The notes under the pieces: generated by a model
Databases searched by the model: none
Seen by the model: the letters and a program-made list of their open reading frames with translations, nothing else
Told to the model about the DNA's origin: nothing
Position numbers and translations under genes: made by a program
Shown: one piece after another, positions 26,581-36,275 of the stretch
Position numbering within the stretch: the first letter of the stretch is position 1
Layout: each line of letters starts with the position of its first letter
Source of the DNA: Mycolicibacterium sp. P9-64
Lineage (GTDB): Bacteria > Actinomycetota > Actinomycetes > Mycobacteriales > Mycobacteriaceae
Reading direction: 5' to 3'
Length of the DNA: 64,000 bases
Assembly (NCBI RefSeq): GCF_008329605.1
Contig: NZ_NPKO01000017.1
Coordinates: forward strand, 1-64,000

Positions 26581-28299
26581 CTAATCGATGACCACCACCA
26601 TCTTTCCGCCTGCCTCGCCGGCCTCCATCACGCGGTGCGCTTCACGGATCTCGTCGAAGGAGAAGACCCGGGACGGCTGCGCCTCGAGCTCGCCGTCCTG
26701 CACCTGCCTGGCGATCTCCTGCAGCGGGACGTCGGACAGCGGGAAGCCGGGGTTTCCGAAGACGAAGCTGCCGAAGAACGACAGGTTGACCCCGCTCGCC
26801 ATCCGCAGCAGCGGGTTGAAGTCCCCGATGGGATCCAGCCCTCCCAACCATCCGGCCAGACATGCACTGCCGCCGCGGCGGAGCATGTCCAGCGAGTCCA
26901 GGATGGTGCTGTTGCCGACGAGGTCCAGCACCGCATCGATGGGCTCACCGCCGGCCAGCCGCGTCGCAAGATCGGTCGCCTCGATCTCGACACGGGCGGC
27001 GCCGAGTTGCTCCAGCATGGCGAAGCGGTCCGCATTGCGGCTGGTGGCGATCACGCGGGCTCCCGAGTTGACCGCCAGTTTCACGGCGGCCTGCCCGAAA
27101 GACGATGTGGCGCCGCGGATCACGAGGGTTTGGCCGCTGGTGAGGTTGAGGTTGCGGAACAGGCACGTCCATGCGGTGGCGTAGGTCTCCGGTAGCGCGG
27201 CCAGCTGCGACCATGGCAGGTCGGAGCCGATCGGCGCGACGTTGGCGGCGCGCACGCGGGTGTACTGCGCGTAGCTGCCGTTGATGGTGCGGCCGAGGCC
27301 GCCCATCAGCGCGGCGACCTTGGCGCCGAGCGGAAACTCTCCGCCGGGACAGGAGTCGACGATACCGACGCACTCGATGCCGCTGACCTCCGCGGCTTCG
27401 GCCCACTCCCCTCGGCGCATGTGCATCTCGGCATGGTTGATGCCGAAGCCCTTGACCTCGATGACGACCTCGCCCGACTTCGGCAGCGGTTTGGGGATGT
27501 CGGTGTAGATCAGGCTGTCGAGGCCGCCGAACTTCTCGATGACGATGGCACGCATCGTGGGCGAGCGAAGCGACGGGAGATCATCGGTGTCGCCGACCGC
27601 TTGTTCGCGGACCACCGTGGGACCCGCCGGGTGGAGTTGGTGGACCAGATCGATCAGGTCCGACGCCACCACGGTCGGTTGGGGTGTGCCCTCCGCAGGC
27701 AGCGGGGCATTGCCTTCACGAAGGATCAATGCCCCGCCAAAACCCGCGGCCTGCGCACCGATCGTGTCCCACGTGTGTGCGGCCACCATCATGCAGTCCG
27801 ACGGCTCCACGCCCAATTGCTCTGCCACATGGCGATACAACGTCGTCGCGGGCTTGAAGACGCGGTCGGTGTCGACACTGAACTCTCGCTCGAAGAACTC
27901 GCCGAGGCCTGCGCGCTGAAGGGGTGTCTCACCCCCGCTGCTCGGCGGCGAGTTCGTCAGCGTGACGAGGCGGTAGCCCTTGTCGCGCAGTTGAGCAAGA
28001 CCCGTGGCGACGTCGGCATGGGCAGGCATGGTGGCAAAACCGGCGCGCACGGCGCGCAGATCGTCGTCGGTGATCTGCACGCCGTGGATGTCACCGAGCA
28101 TCCGTAGCACCGACTCACCGAGTGAGAAGAAGTCGGTGTAGACGTCGGACAGGGTGAGCGTCATCGAGTAGGTCACCAGCTGGCCGAACCATTCGCGGAC
28201 CCATCCCCCGTCGCCGAAGATCTTCGCGAATGCCGGTTCCAGGGCGGTGATGTCGAGCAGTGTTTCGTTGACGTCGAACACCAGCACCTTGGGTGTCAT
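26581..28299 (-). CDS. Fusion: HAD type II haloacid dehalogenase + zinc-less MDR oxidoreductase
   Basis: 572 residues in one open frame. Residues 1-~225 are a type II 2-haloacid-dehalogenase-like HAD: VLVFDVNETLLD (nucleophile Asp9), VTLTNSPPSS, DRVFKPATTLYRHV (Lys), MMVAAHTWDTIGAQAAGFGGA. Residues ~249-572 are a medium-chain reductase of quinone-oxidoreductase type (MRAIVIEKFGGLDSL, RGATSSFGQAAVKLA cofactor loop, GKMVVVID end). No stop separates them; a ~24-residue linker (VVREQAVGDTDDLPSLRSPT) contains the 19-nt dispersed repeat. No Shine-Dalgarno precedes Met249 (27555). The ATG overlaps the upstream hydrolase stop (ATGA). A sequencing or assembly error that removed a stop is the alternative. 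Confidence 0.8.
   Translation of the reverse strand: MTPKVLVFDVNETLLDITALEPAFAKIFGDGGWVREWFGQLVTYSMTLTLSDVYTDFFSLGESVLRMLGDIHGVQITDDDLRAVRAGFATMPAHADVATGLAQLRDKGYRLVTLTNSPPSSGGETPLQRAGLGEFFEREFSVDTDRVFKPATTLYRHVAEQLGVEPSDCMMVAAHTWDTIGAQAAGFGGALILREGNAPLPAEGTPQPTVVASDLIDLVHQLHPAGPTVVREQAVGDTDDLPSLRSPTMRAIVIEKFGGLDSLIYTDIPKPLPKSGEVVIEVKGFGINHAEMHMRRGEWAEAAEVSGIECVGIVDSCPGGEFPLGAKVAALMGGLGRTINGSYAQYTRVRAANVAPIGSDLPWSQLAALPETYATAWTCLFRNLNLTSGQTLVIRGATSSFGQAAVKLAVNSGARVIATSRNADRFAMLEQLGAARVEIEATDLATRLAGGEPIDAVLDLVGNSTILDSLDMLRRGGSACLAGWLGGLDPIGDFNPLLRMASGVNLSFFGSFVFGNPGFPLSDVPLQEIARQVQDGELEAQPSRVFSFDEIREAHRVMEAGEAGGKMVVVID
27559..27577 (-). repeat. Dispersed 19-nt repeat, copy 3 (inverted, at the fusion joint)
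   Basis: GGGCGAGCGAAGCGACGGG on the + strand, the exact reverse complement of copies 1 and 2. It lies in the linker between the HAD and MDR domains, 4 nt upstream of Met249, and encodes LPSLRSP on the minus strand. A 16/19 relative (GGTCGAGCGGAGCGAGGGG, 58565-58583) supplies the ribosome-binding region of the first cutinase. Confidence 0.65.
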
Positions 28300-29168
28300 G
28301 CTGCGATGCGTCGCTTGAGGAAGTCGCGGATCAGGTCGGCAACCTGGCCGCCTGCGGACTCCAGCAGGAAGTGACCGCCGTCGAGAAGGTGGATCTCGGC
28401 ATCCACCGCGTCCTTGGCGAAGGCACGGGCACCGTCGGGCCCGAAGATCGGATCGCCCTTGCCCCACACCACGAGCACCGGCACACCGCTGGCGCGCAGG
28501 TACTCGTGCAGCGCCGGGTACCCAGGTGCATTGGTGGCGTAGTCGAGGAACAGCTGCAGTTGGATCTCGTCGTTTCCTGGGCGGTTCACCATTGCGGCGT
28601 CGTGGGTCCAGGTGTCTGGGCTGAGCAGGGTTTCGTCGGCAACACCGGTGACGTATTGCCACTTGATCGAGTCGATGTCGAGGGCGGTGCGGATGGCGGC
28701 TTCGGTTTCCGGGGTTCGTTCGCGCTGATAGTCCCACACGGTCTTCCAGAAGGACGCGACGAAGCCGTCGTCGTAGCCGTTGCCACTCTGGGTCACGATG
28801 GCGGTGATGGCCTGGGGGCGCCGCAGGGCCAGCCGCCAGCCGATCGGCGCGCCGTAGTCCTGGACGTAGATGGCGTAGCGGTCCACCCCGAGTTGCCCGA
28901 GCAGGTGCTCGGTAAGGGCGGCAAGCGCGTCGAAGGTGTAGTCGAAGTCAGCGACCGAGGGGGCGTCGGAGAATCCGAACCCGAGGTGGTCGGGCGCGAT
29001 CACGTGGTAGTCATCGGCCAGCTGCGGAATCAGATTGCGGAACATGAACGAGCTCGTCGGGAAGCCGTGCAGGAGAACCAGAGTGGGAGCGTCGGCGGGG
29101 CCGGCCTCCTGGTAGTACAGGCGCTGTCCGTCGACGGTGGCGTACCTGTGGTGGATCTGAGGCGTCAT
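28296..29168 (-). CDS. Alpha/beta hydrolase, haloalkane dehalogenase/epoxide hydrolase type
   Basis: 290 residues. Strand and loop order: LVLLHGFPTSSFMF (oxyanion HGFP), PDHLGFGFSD, nucleophile elbow YVQDYGAPIGWRLA with Asp, acid region VLVVWGKGDPIFGP, His in LLDGGHFLLES. An Asp nucleophile is the mark of haloalkane dehalogenases and epoxide hydrolases. It is followed by the HAD-MDR fusion with a 4-nt overlap, suggesting a short pathway for a halogenated or epoxidised substrate. ATG 29168; a GTG three bases upstream is possible. Its promoter lies within the CTAACC/GGTTAG box. Confidence 0.9.
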   Translation of the reverse strand: MTPQIHHRYATVDGQRLYYQEAGPADAPTLVLLHGFPTSSFMFRNLIPQLADDYHVIAPDHLGFGFSDAPSVADFDYTFDALAALTEHLLGQLGVDRYAIYVQDYGAPIGWRLALRRPQAITAIVTQSGNGYDDGFVASFWKTVWDYQRERTPETEAAIRTALDIDSIKWQYVTGVADETLLSPDTWTHDAAMVNRPGNDEIQLQLFLDYATNAPGYPALHEYLRASGVPVLVVWGKGDPIFGPDGARAFAKDAVDAEIHLLDGGHFLLESAGGQVADLIRDFLKRRIAA

Positions 29169-29170
29169 CA

Positions 29171-29200
29171 CTAACCCTTCTATAGTTGTTTATTGGTTAG
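29171..29200. promoter_or_regulatory. 30-nt CTAAC...GGTTAG box upstream of the hydrolase operon
   Basis: CTAACC (29171-29176) and GGTTAG (29195-29200) form an inverted repeat around a TTCTATAG core. The same 30-nt layout recurs at 29833-29862 before the SDR gene. Together they flank the CGNR regulator gene and are its obvious candidate operators. On the minus strand the core supplies a TATAGA -10 about 14 nt before the hydrolase ATG. Confidence 0.6.
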
Positions 29201-29220
29201 CGTAGATGGAACACCTCCGT

Positions 29221-29256
29221 CATGTAACCTGTCAATAGCGATTTGGAGGTTACATG
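29221..29256 (+). promoter_or_regulatory. Perfect 10-bp dyad covering the CGNR gene's ribosome site and start codon
   Basis: CATGTAACCT (29221-29230) and AGGTTACATG (29247-29256) are perfect inverted repeats with a 16-nt spacer. The right arm contains the ATG (29254) and overlaps the GGAGG Shine-Dalgarno (29245-29249). In RNA the hairpin would hide the start; in DNA it contains the same GTAACC/GGTTAC half-site as the flanking boxes, so autoregulation at either level is possible. Confidence 0.6.
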
Positions 29257-29778
29257 GACGTGATTGCGGCGGATGCTGCCGACGAGACGCTCCTGCTCGA
29301 TCTGTTGAACAGCACCCCGGTGGTCGACGGCGAGCCGCGCGACAACCTCGAGAACCCGGCATTCGCAAAGACCTGGATGCGCCAGCACGACATCACGGCC
29401 AACCGGGCGGAGTTGGCGGCGCTCGTCGACGCACGGGCGCTCCTGCAGGCCGTCGTGCGTGGAGAGTGCAGCCCCGCCGCGCTGCGGACCCACCTCGACG
29501 CGGTCACCCTCAAGCCCGTGGCCACCGCTGACGGTATCGACTGGCAGGTCTCGACGACCGGCGCTGGGACCGGCGCCGTGCGCGCCGTGCTGGCGTGGGA
29601 CGCGCTGCGCATCACCAGCCCTGGCCGGTTGCGCCCGTGCGCCAACACCGAGTGTCAGCTGTTCCTGATCGACCGCAGCAAGCCGAACACCGCGCGATGG
29701 TGCTCGATGGCCATCTGTGGCAACCGCATGAAGGCGCGCAGGCACTACCAGCGCGGCCGCTCGGCGAGCAACGAATAA
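29254..29778 (+). CDS. CGNR zinc-finger regulator (ABATE domain)
   Basis: 174 residues. N-terminal ABATE-type stress-sensing region (LLLDLLNSTPVVDGEPRDNL, then helical segments) and a C-terminal CGNR zinc finger: PCANTECQLFLIDRSKPNTARWCSMAICGNRMKARRHY, four Cys ligands and the CGNR signature. Such proteins are DNA-binding regulators of stress genes. It is divergent from the hydrolase/HAD-MDR operon and upstream of the SDR gene; matching boxes on both sides make both likely targets. Another CGNR protein is encoded at 56912-57463. Confidence 0.9.
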   Translation: MDVIAADAADETLLLDLLNSTPVVDGEPRDNLENPAFAKTWMRQHDITANRAELAALVDARALLQAVVRGECSPAALRTHLDAVTLKPVATADGIDWQVSTTGAGTGAVRAVLAWDALRITSPGRLRPCANTECQLFLIDRSKPNTARWCSMAICGNRMKARRHYQRGRSASNE

Positions 29779-29832
29779 CGGGCAACCAAACTGGCTCGTA
29801 AACAGCCCATTCACATGAACTTCCATCGTCAT

Positions 29833-29896
29833 CTAACTTCTATATAGATGTTGACAGGTTAGTCATATTCCGATTCACTCGGGTGTGTCACTAACC
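29833..29896. promoter_or_regulatory. Second CTAAC...GGTTAG box and adjacent half-site, upstream of SDR
   Basis: CTAAC (29833) and GGTTAG (29857-29862) frame a TTCTATATAG core in the same 30-nt spacing as 29171-29200. GGTTAGT (29857-29863) also pairs with ACTAACC at 29890-29896. TTGACA (29851-29856) is a consensus -35. These stacked sites lie 27-90 nt upstream of the SDR start. Confidence 0.55.
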
Positions 29897-29922
29897 GTAG
29901 AACGCGATGTTGGGAGTTAGCT

Positions 29923-30636
29923 GTGGCTGCGCTTGGAGACAAGACCGTCTTGGTGATCGGGCGCGGCAGCGGAATCGCCCGCGCCGTGACCCTGCTGTCC
30001 CTGTCCGAAGGCGCGCGCGTCATCGTGGCGGGGCGTGACCGCGCCAAGCTCGCCGCCGCCTACGACGCCCCAGGCGTCACGGCCGAGACCGTCGACATCA
30101 CCGACGACGAATCGATCGCCGCACTCGCCGAACGTGTCGGGCCCCTCGACCACATCGTGTCGACCGCCTCGGCAAGGGCCCGCGGCACCCTCGCCGACCT
30201 GGACCGGGCCAGCCTGCAGCGCTCGTTCGACACCAAGGTGATCGGACCCACGATGCTGGCGAAACACTTTGCCGCCCAGATTAATCCGGGCGGATCGTTC
30301 GTCCTGTTCTCCGGCGTGCACGCCTTCAAGGCCAAGGTCGGCTATCTCGGGGTGGCGATCACCAACGGCGCGGCCGACTTCCTCACCCGGTCGCTGGCCG
30401 TCGAGCTCGCCCCGACTCGGGTCAATGCGATCTCGCCGGGCGTCATCGACACCGGAGCGTGGGACGCGATGGGCGAAGACGGCAAGCGCGACTACTTCGC
30501 GCAGATCAGCGCGTCCAATCCGACGGGCACCATCGGCACCGCCGACGACGTGGCCGAGGCAGTGCTGTTCGCCATGACCAACACGTTTCTCACGGGCATG
30601 ACGCTCAAGATCGACGGTGGCGAACCGCTGACCTGA
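29923..30636 (+). CDS. SDR-family protein with degenerate active site
   Basis: 237 residues from GTG 29923, GGGAG 6 nt upstream. Cofactor loop VLVIGRGSGIARAV, then AGRDRAKLAA, DHIVSTASARA, FVLFSGVHAFK, RVNAISPGVIDTGAWD and LKIDGGEPLT show a complete Rossmann SDR. The catalytic Tyr-x3-Lys is replaced: the aligned stretch reads LGVAITNGAADFLT with Val and Asn. It parallels the SDR at 16958 in length, layout and defect, so the two may be paralogues. Putatively controlled by the CGNR regulator upstream. Confidence 0.85.
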   Translation: MAALGDKTVLVIGRGSGIARAVTLLSLSEGARVIVAGRDRAKLAAAYDAPGVTAETVDITDDESIAALAERVGPLDHIVSTASARARGTLADLDRASLQRSFDTKVIGPTMLAKHFAAQINPGGSFVLFSGVHAFKAKVGYLGVAITNGAADFLTRSLAVELAPTRVNAISPGVIDTGAWDAMGEDGKRDYFAQISASNPTGTIGTADDVAEAVLFAMTNTFLTGMTLKIDGGEPLT

Positions 30637-30642
30637 TTCGCG

Positions 30643-31524
30643 TCACGTCGACGATCCGTAGTGATCGTCGACGTGCTCGGCCAGGCGCTGCGCGATGGCG
30701 GCAAGCGTGGAGTGCGCGGGGTGGTTGTGGTCCCACGCCGCGAACAGATGGAGATTCATCGGGTCACCACCGGCGATGATCTTCGTTCGCGCGAGATCGA
30801 ACCGCGGGTCGTCCGTGACGACCGCTATCCCCCGCCCCGCGGCGGCGAGCGCCTGCGCCACAGCGCCGCTGCTCGCCTCGATGCCGATGCTGACCGTCTG
30901 CTGCGTGTGCCGCGCGGCGGCGTCGAGGACCTGGCGTGCAGCGAAAGTCGTTGGCAGGGAAATGATCGTCTCGGCTTCGAGGTCCGCGAGGTCGACGCCT
31001 TCGCGAGTGGCCAATCGGTGCGTCTGCGGCAGATACGCCCACACCGGCAGGACGCCGATCGCGACCGAATCCATGGTGTCGGCCGGCCTGCCATTGGTGA
31101 CGACGAGATCGGCGCCGGCCCGCAGCGCCGCCCGTGCCTCGTACCCGTCGCACGCGAACGCCGAAGGGGTGGGATCCGCGGGGGCGAGGGTGGCGATGAA
31201 CGGTGCGATGACCTCGGCCAGCGTGGTCGCGGGCGCGGCGATGGTCATCCGGTCGAGCCGTCCGGTTGCCAGCACCCGTGCGCCGAGGGCCAGGCGCTCG
31301 GCGTCGGCGAGCAGTTGGTGAACACGCGGCAGCAGGTCTCGTCCTGCGGCCGACAGGGTGAGCCGCCCACCGCTTCGGTCGAAGAGCGGGACCCCCAGTT
31401 GCCGTTCCAGTTGACGCAGCTGCCGCGACAGGCCGGGCTGGGTGACGTGCAGCGTTTCCGCGGCGCCGCTGACGGTGCCCGCCTGCGCCACCTCGGCGAA
31501 GTACCGCAGAGTGCGCAGCTCCAT
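30643..31524 (-). CDS. LysR-family transcriptional regulator of gabT-gabD
   Basis: 293 residues from ATG 31524 (MELRTLRYFAEVAQ); an ORF start at 31563 would add 13 residues. Helix-turn-helix AGTVSGAAETLHVTQPGLSRQLRQLERQLG followed by the effector lobe pair. It is divergent from gabT (83-nt gap) and is therefore the likely GABA or semialdehyde-responsive regulator of that pair. It converges on the SDR with 6 nt between stops, so no relation to the SDR is implied. Confidence 0.88.
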   Translation of the reverse strand: MELRTLRYFAEVAQAGTVSGAAETLHVTQPGLSRQLRQLERQLGVPLFDRSGGRLTLSAAGRDLLPRVHQLLADAERLALGARVLATGRLDRMTIAAPATTLAEVIAPFIATLAPADPTPSAFACDGYEARAALRAGADLVVTNGRPADTMDSVAIGVLPVWAYLPQTHRLATREGVDLADLEAETIISLPTTFAARQVLDAAARHTQQTVSIGIEASSGAVAQALAAAGRGIAVVTDDPRFDLARTKIIAGGDPMNLHLFAAWDHNHPAHSTLAAIAQRLAEHVDDHYGSST

Positions 31525-31607
31525 CTCATGAGTATGCCTGTGACGCATGGATTCGGTGCTCAACCGGTATTGGACGGCATGGTTCCGCGCGCGCGATCCT
31601 GGATATC

Positions 31608-32939
31608 GTGACCGTCCACACCAGCCCGCAGCGTTTGACCACCTCCGTTCCCGGACCGCTCTCCGAGCGACTGACCTCGCGCAAGACCGCGGCAGTGGCC
31701 GATGGTGTCGCCACCACGCTGCCCGCCTACGTCGATCACGTCACGAACGACGGCATCGTCGTGGACGTCGACGGCAACTCGCTGATCGACATGGGCTCGG
31801 GGATCGCCGTCACCAGCATCGGCAACAGCGCGCCGCGCGTCATCGAGGCCGTCAAGGCGCAGGTCGAACGCTTCACCCACACCTGCTTCATGGTGTCGCC
31901 GTACGAGGAGTACGTCGCGGTGGCCGAGGCCCTCAACGCCCTGACCCCAGGCGACCACGACAAGCGCAGCGCACTGTTCAACTCCGGCGCCGAGGCCGTC
32001 GAGAACGCGATCAAGGTCGCGCGCCACCACACCAAGCGCACCGCCGTCGTCGCGTTCGATCACGCCTACCACGGCCGCACCAACCTCACGATGGCCCTGA
32101 CGGCCAAGGAGATGCCCTACAAGCTCGGGTTCGGGCCGTTTGCACCCGACGTGCACCGCGTGCCGATGTCCTACCCGCTGCGCGACGGCGCCGAGTTCTC
32201 GGGGGCGCAGGCCGCCGCCCGTGCCATCGCGCACATCGAATCGTCCTTGGACGTCACCGATCTGGCAGCCGTCATCATCGAGCCCATTCAGGGCGAGGGC
32301 GGCTTCATCGAGCCCGCCCCCGGATTCCTTCCCGCACTGTTGGATTGGTGCCACCAGAACGGTGTGGTGTTCATCGCCGACGAGGTGCAGACCGGGTTTG
32401 CCCGCACCGGCAACATGTTCGCCTGCGAGCACGAGGGCATCGTCCCCGACCTGATCGTGACCGCGAAGGGCATTGCGGGCGGTCTCCCGCTGGCGGCGAT
32501 CACGGGCGCCGCGGCGATCATGAACTCCGTGCACGCGGGCGGGCTCGGCGGCACCTACGGTGGCAACCCCATCGCCTGCGCAGCAGCGCTGGCCGCGATC
32601 GAGACGATCCAGGAAGACGACCTGCTCGGCAAGGCCCGGCACATCGAGAAGGTCATGAAGGACCGGTTGCTCGGCATCCAGTCGGCGGACCCCCGCATCG
32701 GCGCCGTGCGCGGCCGCGGCGCGATGATCGCCGTCGAATTGGTCAAGGCAGGAACCATCGATCCCGATCCGGCACTGACCGCTGCCGTCGCGGCGGAGGC
32801 CCGGCGCAACGGCGTGATCGTGTTGACCTGCGGCACAGATGGCAACGTGCTGCGCTTCCTGCCTCCGCTGACGATCGACGAAGGCCTGCTCAACGAGGCG
32901 CTCGACATCATCGCCGCAGCCTTCGAGGCAACACGATGA
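31608..32939 (+). CDS. gabT: 4-aminobutyrate aminotransferase
   Basis: 443 residues, class III PLP aminotransferase. Signatures: FNSGAEAVENAIKVARHHT (PLP phosphate), AVIIEPIQGEGGFIEP, VVFIADEVQTGFARTG (aspartate), and PLP Lys in DLIVTAKGIAGGLPLAAITG. Converts GABA plus 2-oxoglutarate to succinic semialdehyde and glutamate. GTG start. Its stop overlaps the gabD ATG (ATGA), so both proteins are coupled. Confidence 0.93.
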   Translation: MTVHTSPQRLTTSVPGPLSERLTSRKTAAVADGVATTLPAYVDHVTNDGIVVDVDGNSLIDMGSGIAVTSIGNSAPRVIEAVKAQVERFTHTCFMVSPYEEYVAVAEALNALTPGDHDKRSALFNSGAEAVENAIKVARHHTKRTAVVAFDHAYHGRTNLTMALTAKEMPYKLGFGPFAPDVHRVPMSYPLRDGAEFSGAQAAARAIAHIESSLDVTDLAAVIIEPIQGEGGFIEPAPGFLPALLDWCHQNGVVFIADEVQTGFARTGNMFACEHEGIVPDLIVTAKGIAGGLPLAAITGAAAIMNSVHAGGLGGTYGGNPIACAAALAAIETIQEDDLLGKARHIEKVMKDRLLGIQSADPRIGAVRGRGAMIAVELVKAGTIDPDPALTAAVAAEARRNGVIVLTCGTDGNVLRFLPPLTIDEGLLNEALDIIAAAFEATR

Positions 32940-34324
32940 GCCAAGGGACGTTTCCGGTGGACAACCCCGCCACCGGTGAGGTCATCGCCCACGTGGCCGA
33001 CGGCGACAGCGCTGACGCCACCGCCGCCGTCGCGTCGGCCCACGCTGCGTTGCCGGGGTGGCGCGAGACTCCGGCGCGCACCAGGTCCGAGGCGCTGACC
33101 CGCACGTATGAGCTGATGATTCGCGACAGGGATCGCCTGGCCGAGCTGGTCATGGCCGAGAACGGCAAGTCCCGCGCCGACGCCGTCGGTGAAATCACCT
33201 ATGCCGCAGAGTTCTTCCGGTGGTACGCCGAGGAAGCCGTCCGTTCGGGCGGCGACTATGGCGCCACGCCGTCGGGCGGCGCCCGCACCGTCGTCACGCA
33301 CCGCGCCGTCGGCGTTGCCGCTCTGGTCACCCCGTGGAACTTCCCCGCGGCCATGGCCACCCGCAAGATCGCTCCCGCACTGGCGGCGGGCTGCACGGTG
33401 GTGCTCAAACCGGCTGCCGAGACGCCGATGACGGCCATCGCCATCGCGGAACTGTTGGCCGAGGCCGGAATTCCCGACGGCGTCGTCAACGTCGTACCCA
33501 CCACCGATGCCGGCGCCGTGGTCGGCACGTGGCTGGAGGACAGTCGGGTTCGCAAGATCTCGTTCACCGGCTCCACCGGTGTCGGCCGACTGCTGCTGCG
33601 CCAGGCCGCCGAACGCATCGTCAACAGTTCGATGGAGCTCGGTGGCAACGCACCGTTCATCGTCACCGCGGACGCCGATCTGGACGCCGCCGTCGACGGC
33701 GCCATGATCGCCAAGTTCCGCAACGGCGGCCAGGCCTGCACCGCGGCGAATCGGTTCTACGTCCACTCCGCGGTCATCGAGGAGTTCACGCAGCGATTCG
33801 GAATCAAGGTGAAGGAGTTGACCGTTGGCGCGGCCAGCACCGGCGCCCAGATAGGTCCGCTGATCTCCCGGCGGGCGCTGGCCAACGTGAGCTCGCTCGT
33901 CGACGATGCCCTCCGTGCGGGTGCGCACGTCAGCCATCAGGCCTCCGTCGGGGACTGCACCGGCTACTTCTACCCACCGACCGTGTTGTCCGGCGTCGCC
34001 TTCGACAACCCGATCGTCGAGAACGAGATCTTCGGCCCGATCGCGCCGATCATCGAGTGGCACGACGACGACCAGGTCATCGAATGGGCGAACGCCTCCG
34101 AAATGGGTTTGGCCGCCTACGTTTACGCGGGCAACCTGCAGCGCGCCATGCGGATCGCCGAGGCCCTCGAGTCCGGCATGGTGGGTGTCAACCGCGGTGT
34201 GGTGTCGGACCCGTCGGCGCCGTTCGGCGGATTCAAGCAGAGTGGCCTCGGCCGCGAGGGTGCACGACTCGGCCTCGAAGAGTTTCAGGAGACGCAGTAC
34301 TTCAGCCTGGACTGGCCTGCCTAG
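32936..34324 (+). CDS. gabD: Succinate-semialdehyde dehydrogenase
   Basis: 462 residues. VTPWNFPAAMATRKIAPALAAG, VLKPAAETP, SFTGSTGVGRLLL, catalytic Glu in SMELGGNAPFIVTADADLDAAV and Cys in RNGGQACTAANRFYVHS; ends with FGGFKQSGLGREGARLGLEEFQET. Oxidises succinic semialdehyde to succinate. Its position after gabT assigns the substrate. Stops at 34324, after which decayed DNA begins. Confidence 0.93.
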   Translation: MSQGTFPVDNPATGEVIAHVADGDSADATAAVASAHAALPGWRETPARTRSEALTRTYELMIRDRDRLAELVMAENGKSRADAVGEITYAAEFFRWYAEEAVRSGGDYGATPSGGARTVVTHRAVGVAALVTPWNFPAAMATRKIAPALAAGCTVVLKPAAETPMTAIAIAELLAEAGIPDGVVNVVPTTDAGAVVGTWLEDSRVRKISFTGSTGVGRLLLRQAAERIVNSSMELGGNAPFIVTADADLDAAVDGAMIAKFRNGGQACTAANRFYVHSAVIEEFTQRFGIKVKELTVGAASTGAQIGPLISRRALANVSSLVDDALRAGAHVSHQASVGDCTGYFYPPTVLSGVAFDNPIVENEIFGPIAPIIEWHDDDQVIEWANASEMGLAAYVYAGNLQRAMRIAEALESGMVGVNRGVVSDPSAPFGGFKQSGLGREGARLGLEEFQETQYFSLDWPA

Positions 34325-34356
34325 ACATCGTCGACGGTGTCATCACCTGACACATA

Positions 34357-34720
34357 GGCGATTTCACGCCGGAGGACCTCGAGGCCGCGTTGCGCCTGGA
34401 CGCGGTGTCGGCGACCACCGACCACTAACCGCTCTTCGACTTCAGGGACGTCCTGCCGTCGTGGCGGTGGCAGCAGATCGCGGGCATGGTGGCCGAGAAG
34501 GACCTCATCGAACGGCGTGTGGTGCTTCCGTTGTCGCGACCCGGTTTGGCCGCCGGGCATGGGGTGGTGCCACCGCACGCACCGGGAAGACGACATTCGC
34601 CCGCTGCATCGCCAGCCGGCTTGCGTGGCCGCTCGTGATCCCGACGCCGCCGTCCGAGCTGCGGCCGCCGTCGAACTGCTCCACGTGCCGTCACGCCAGA
34701 CGTCGAGCCGCCAATCGTGA
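34357..34720 (+). pseudogene. AAA+ ATPase remnant with stop, frameshift and deletion
   Basis: One frame reads GDFTPEDLEAALRLDAVSAT, DH, stop (34426), then PLFDFRDVLPSWRWQQIAGM, VAEKDLIERRVVLPLSRPGL, AAGHGVVPPHA. In another frame from 34581 it continues TGKTTFARCIASRLAWPLVI. The expected GPPG part of Walker A is missing, so a short deletion plus frameshift lies near 34578. Nothing beyond base ~34720 is recognisable. Decayed remains of an AAA ATPase; the rest of 34721-34818 shows nothing I can name. Confidence 0.65.
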
Positions 34721-34818
34721 TGGCAGCAGCGCAGAACTAACGGCGTTTTCCGCGAATATGTTTCGCTACGCCCGGCGCCCGGATAGTCGCGCTCGAGGTG
34801 AAGCGTCGCCGCAGGACA

Positions 34819-36234
<1,416 letters not shown>

Positions 36235-36275
36235 CTCGACGGAAAGTCGAGTCGGCGCTCGGCGGCGCCACGTGC

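Noticed and set aside
32555..34063. 502-residue minus-strand frame under gabT-gabD
   Set aside because: No domain, composition of a shadow, and lies wholly under two well-supported genes.
31547..34324. 925-residue + strand frame across gabT into gabD
   Set aside because: It enters gabD in frame, but the part before 32936 is out-of-frame gabT sequence (His/Arg-rich, no domain). gabD starts at 32936.
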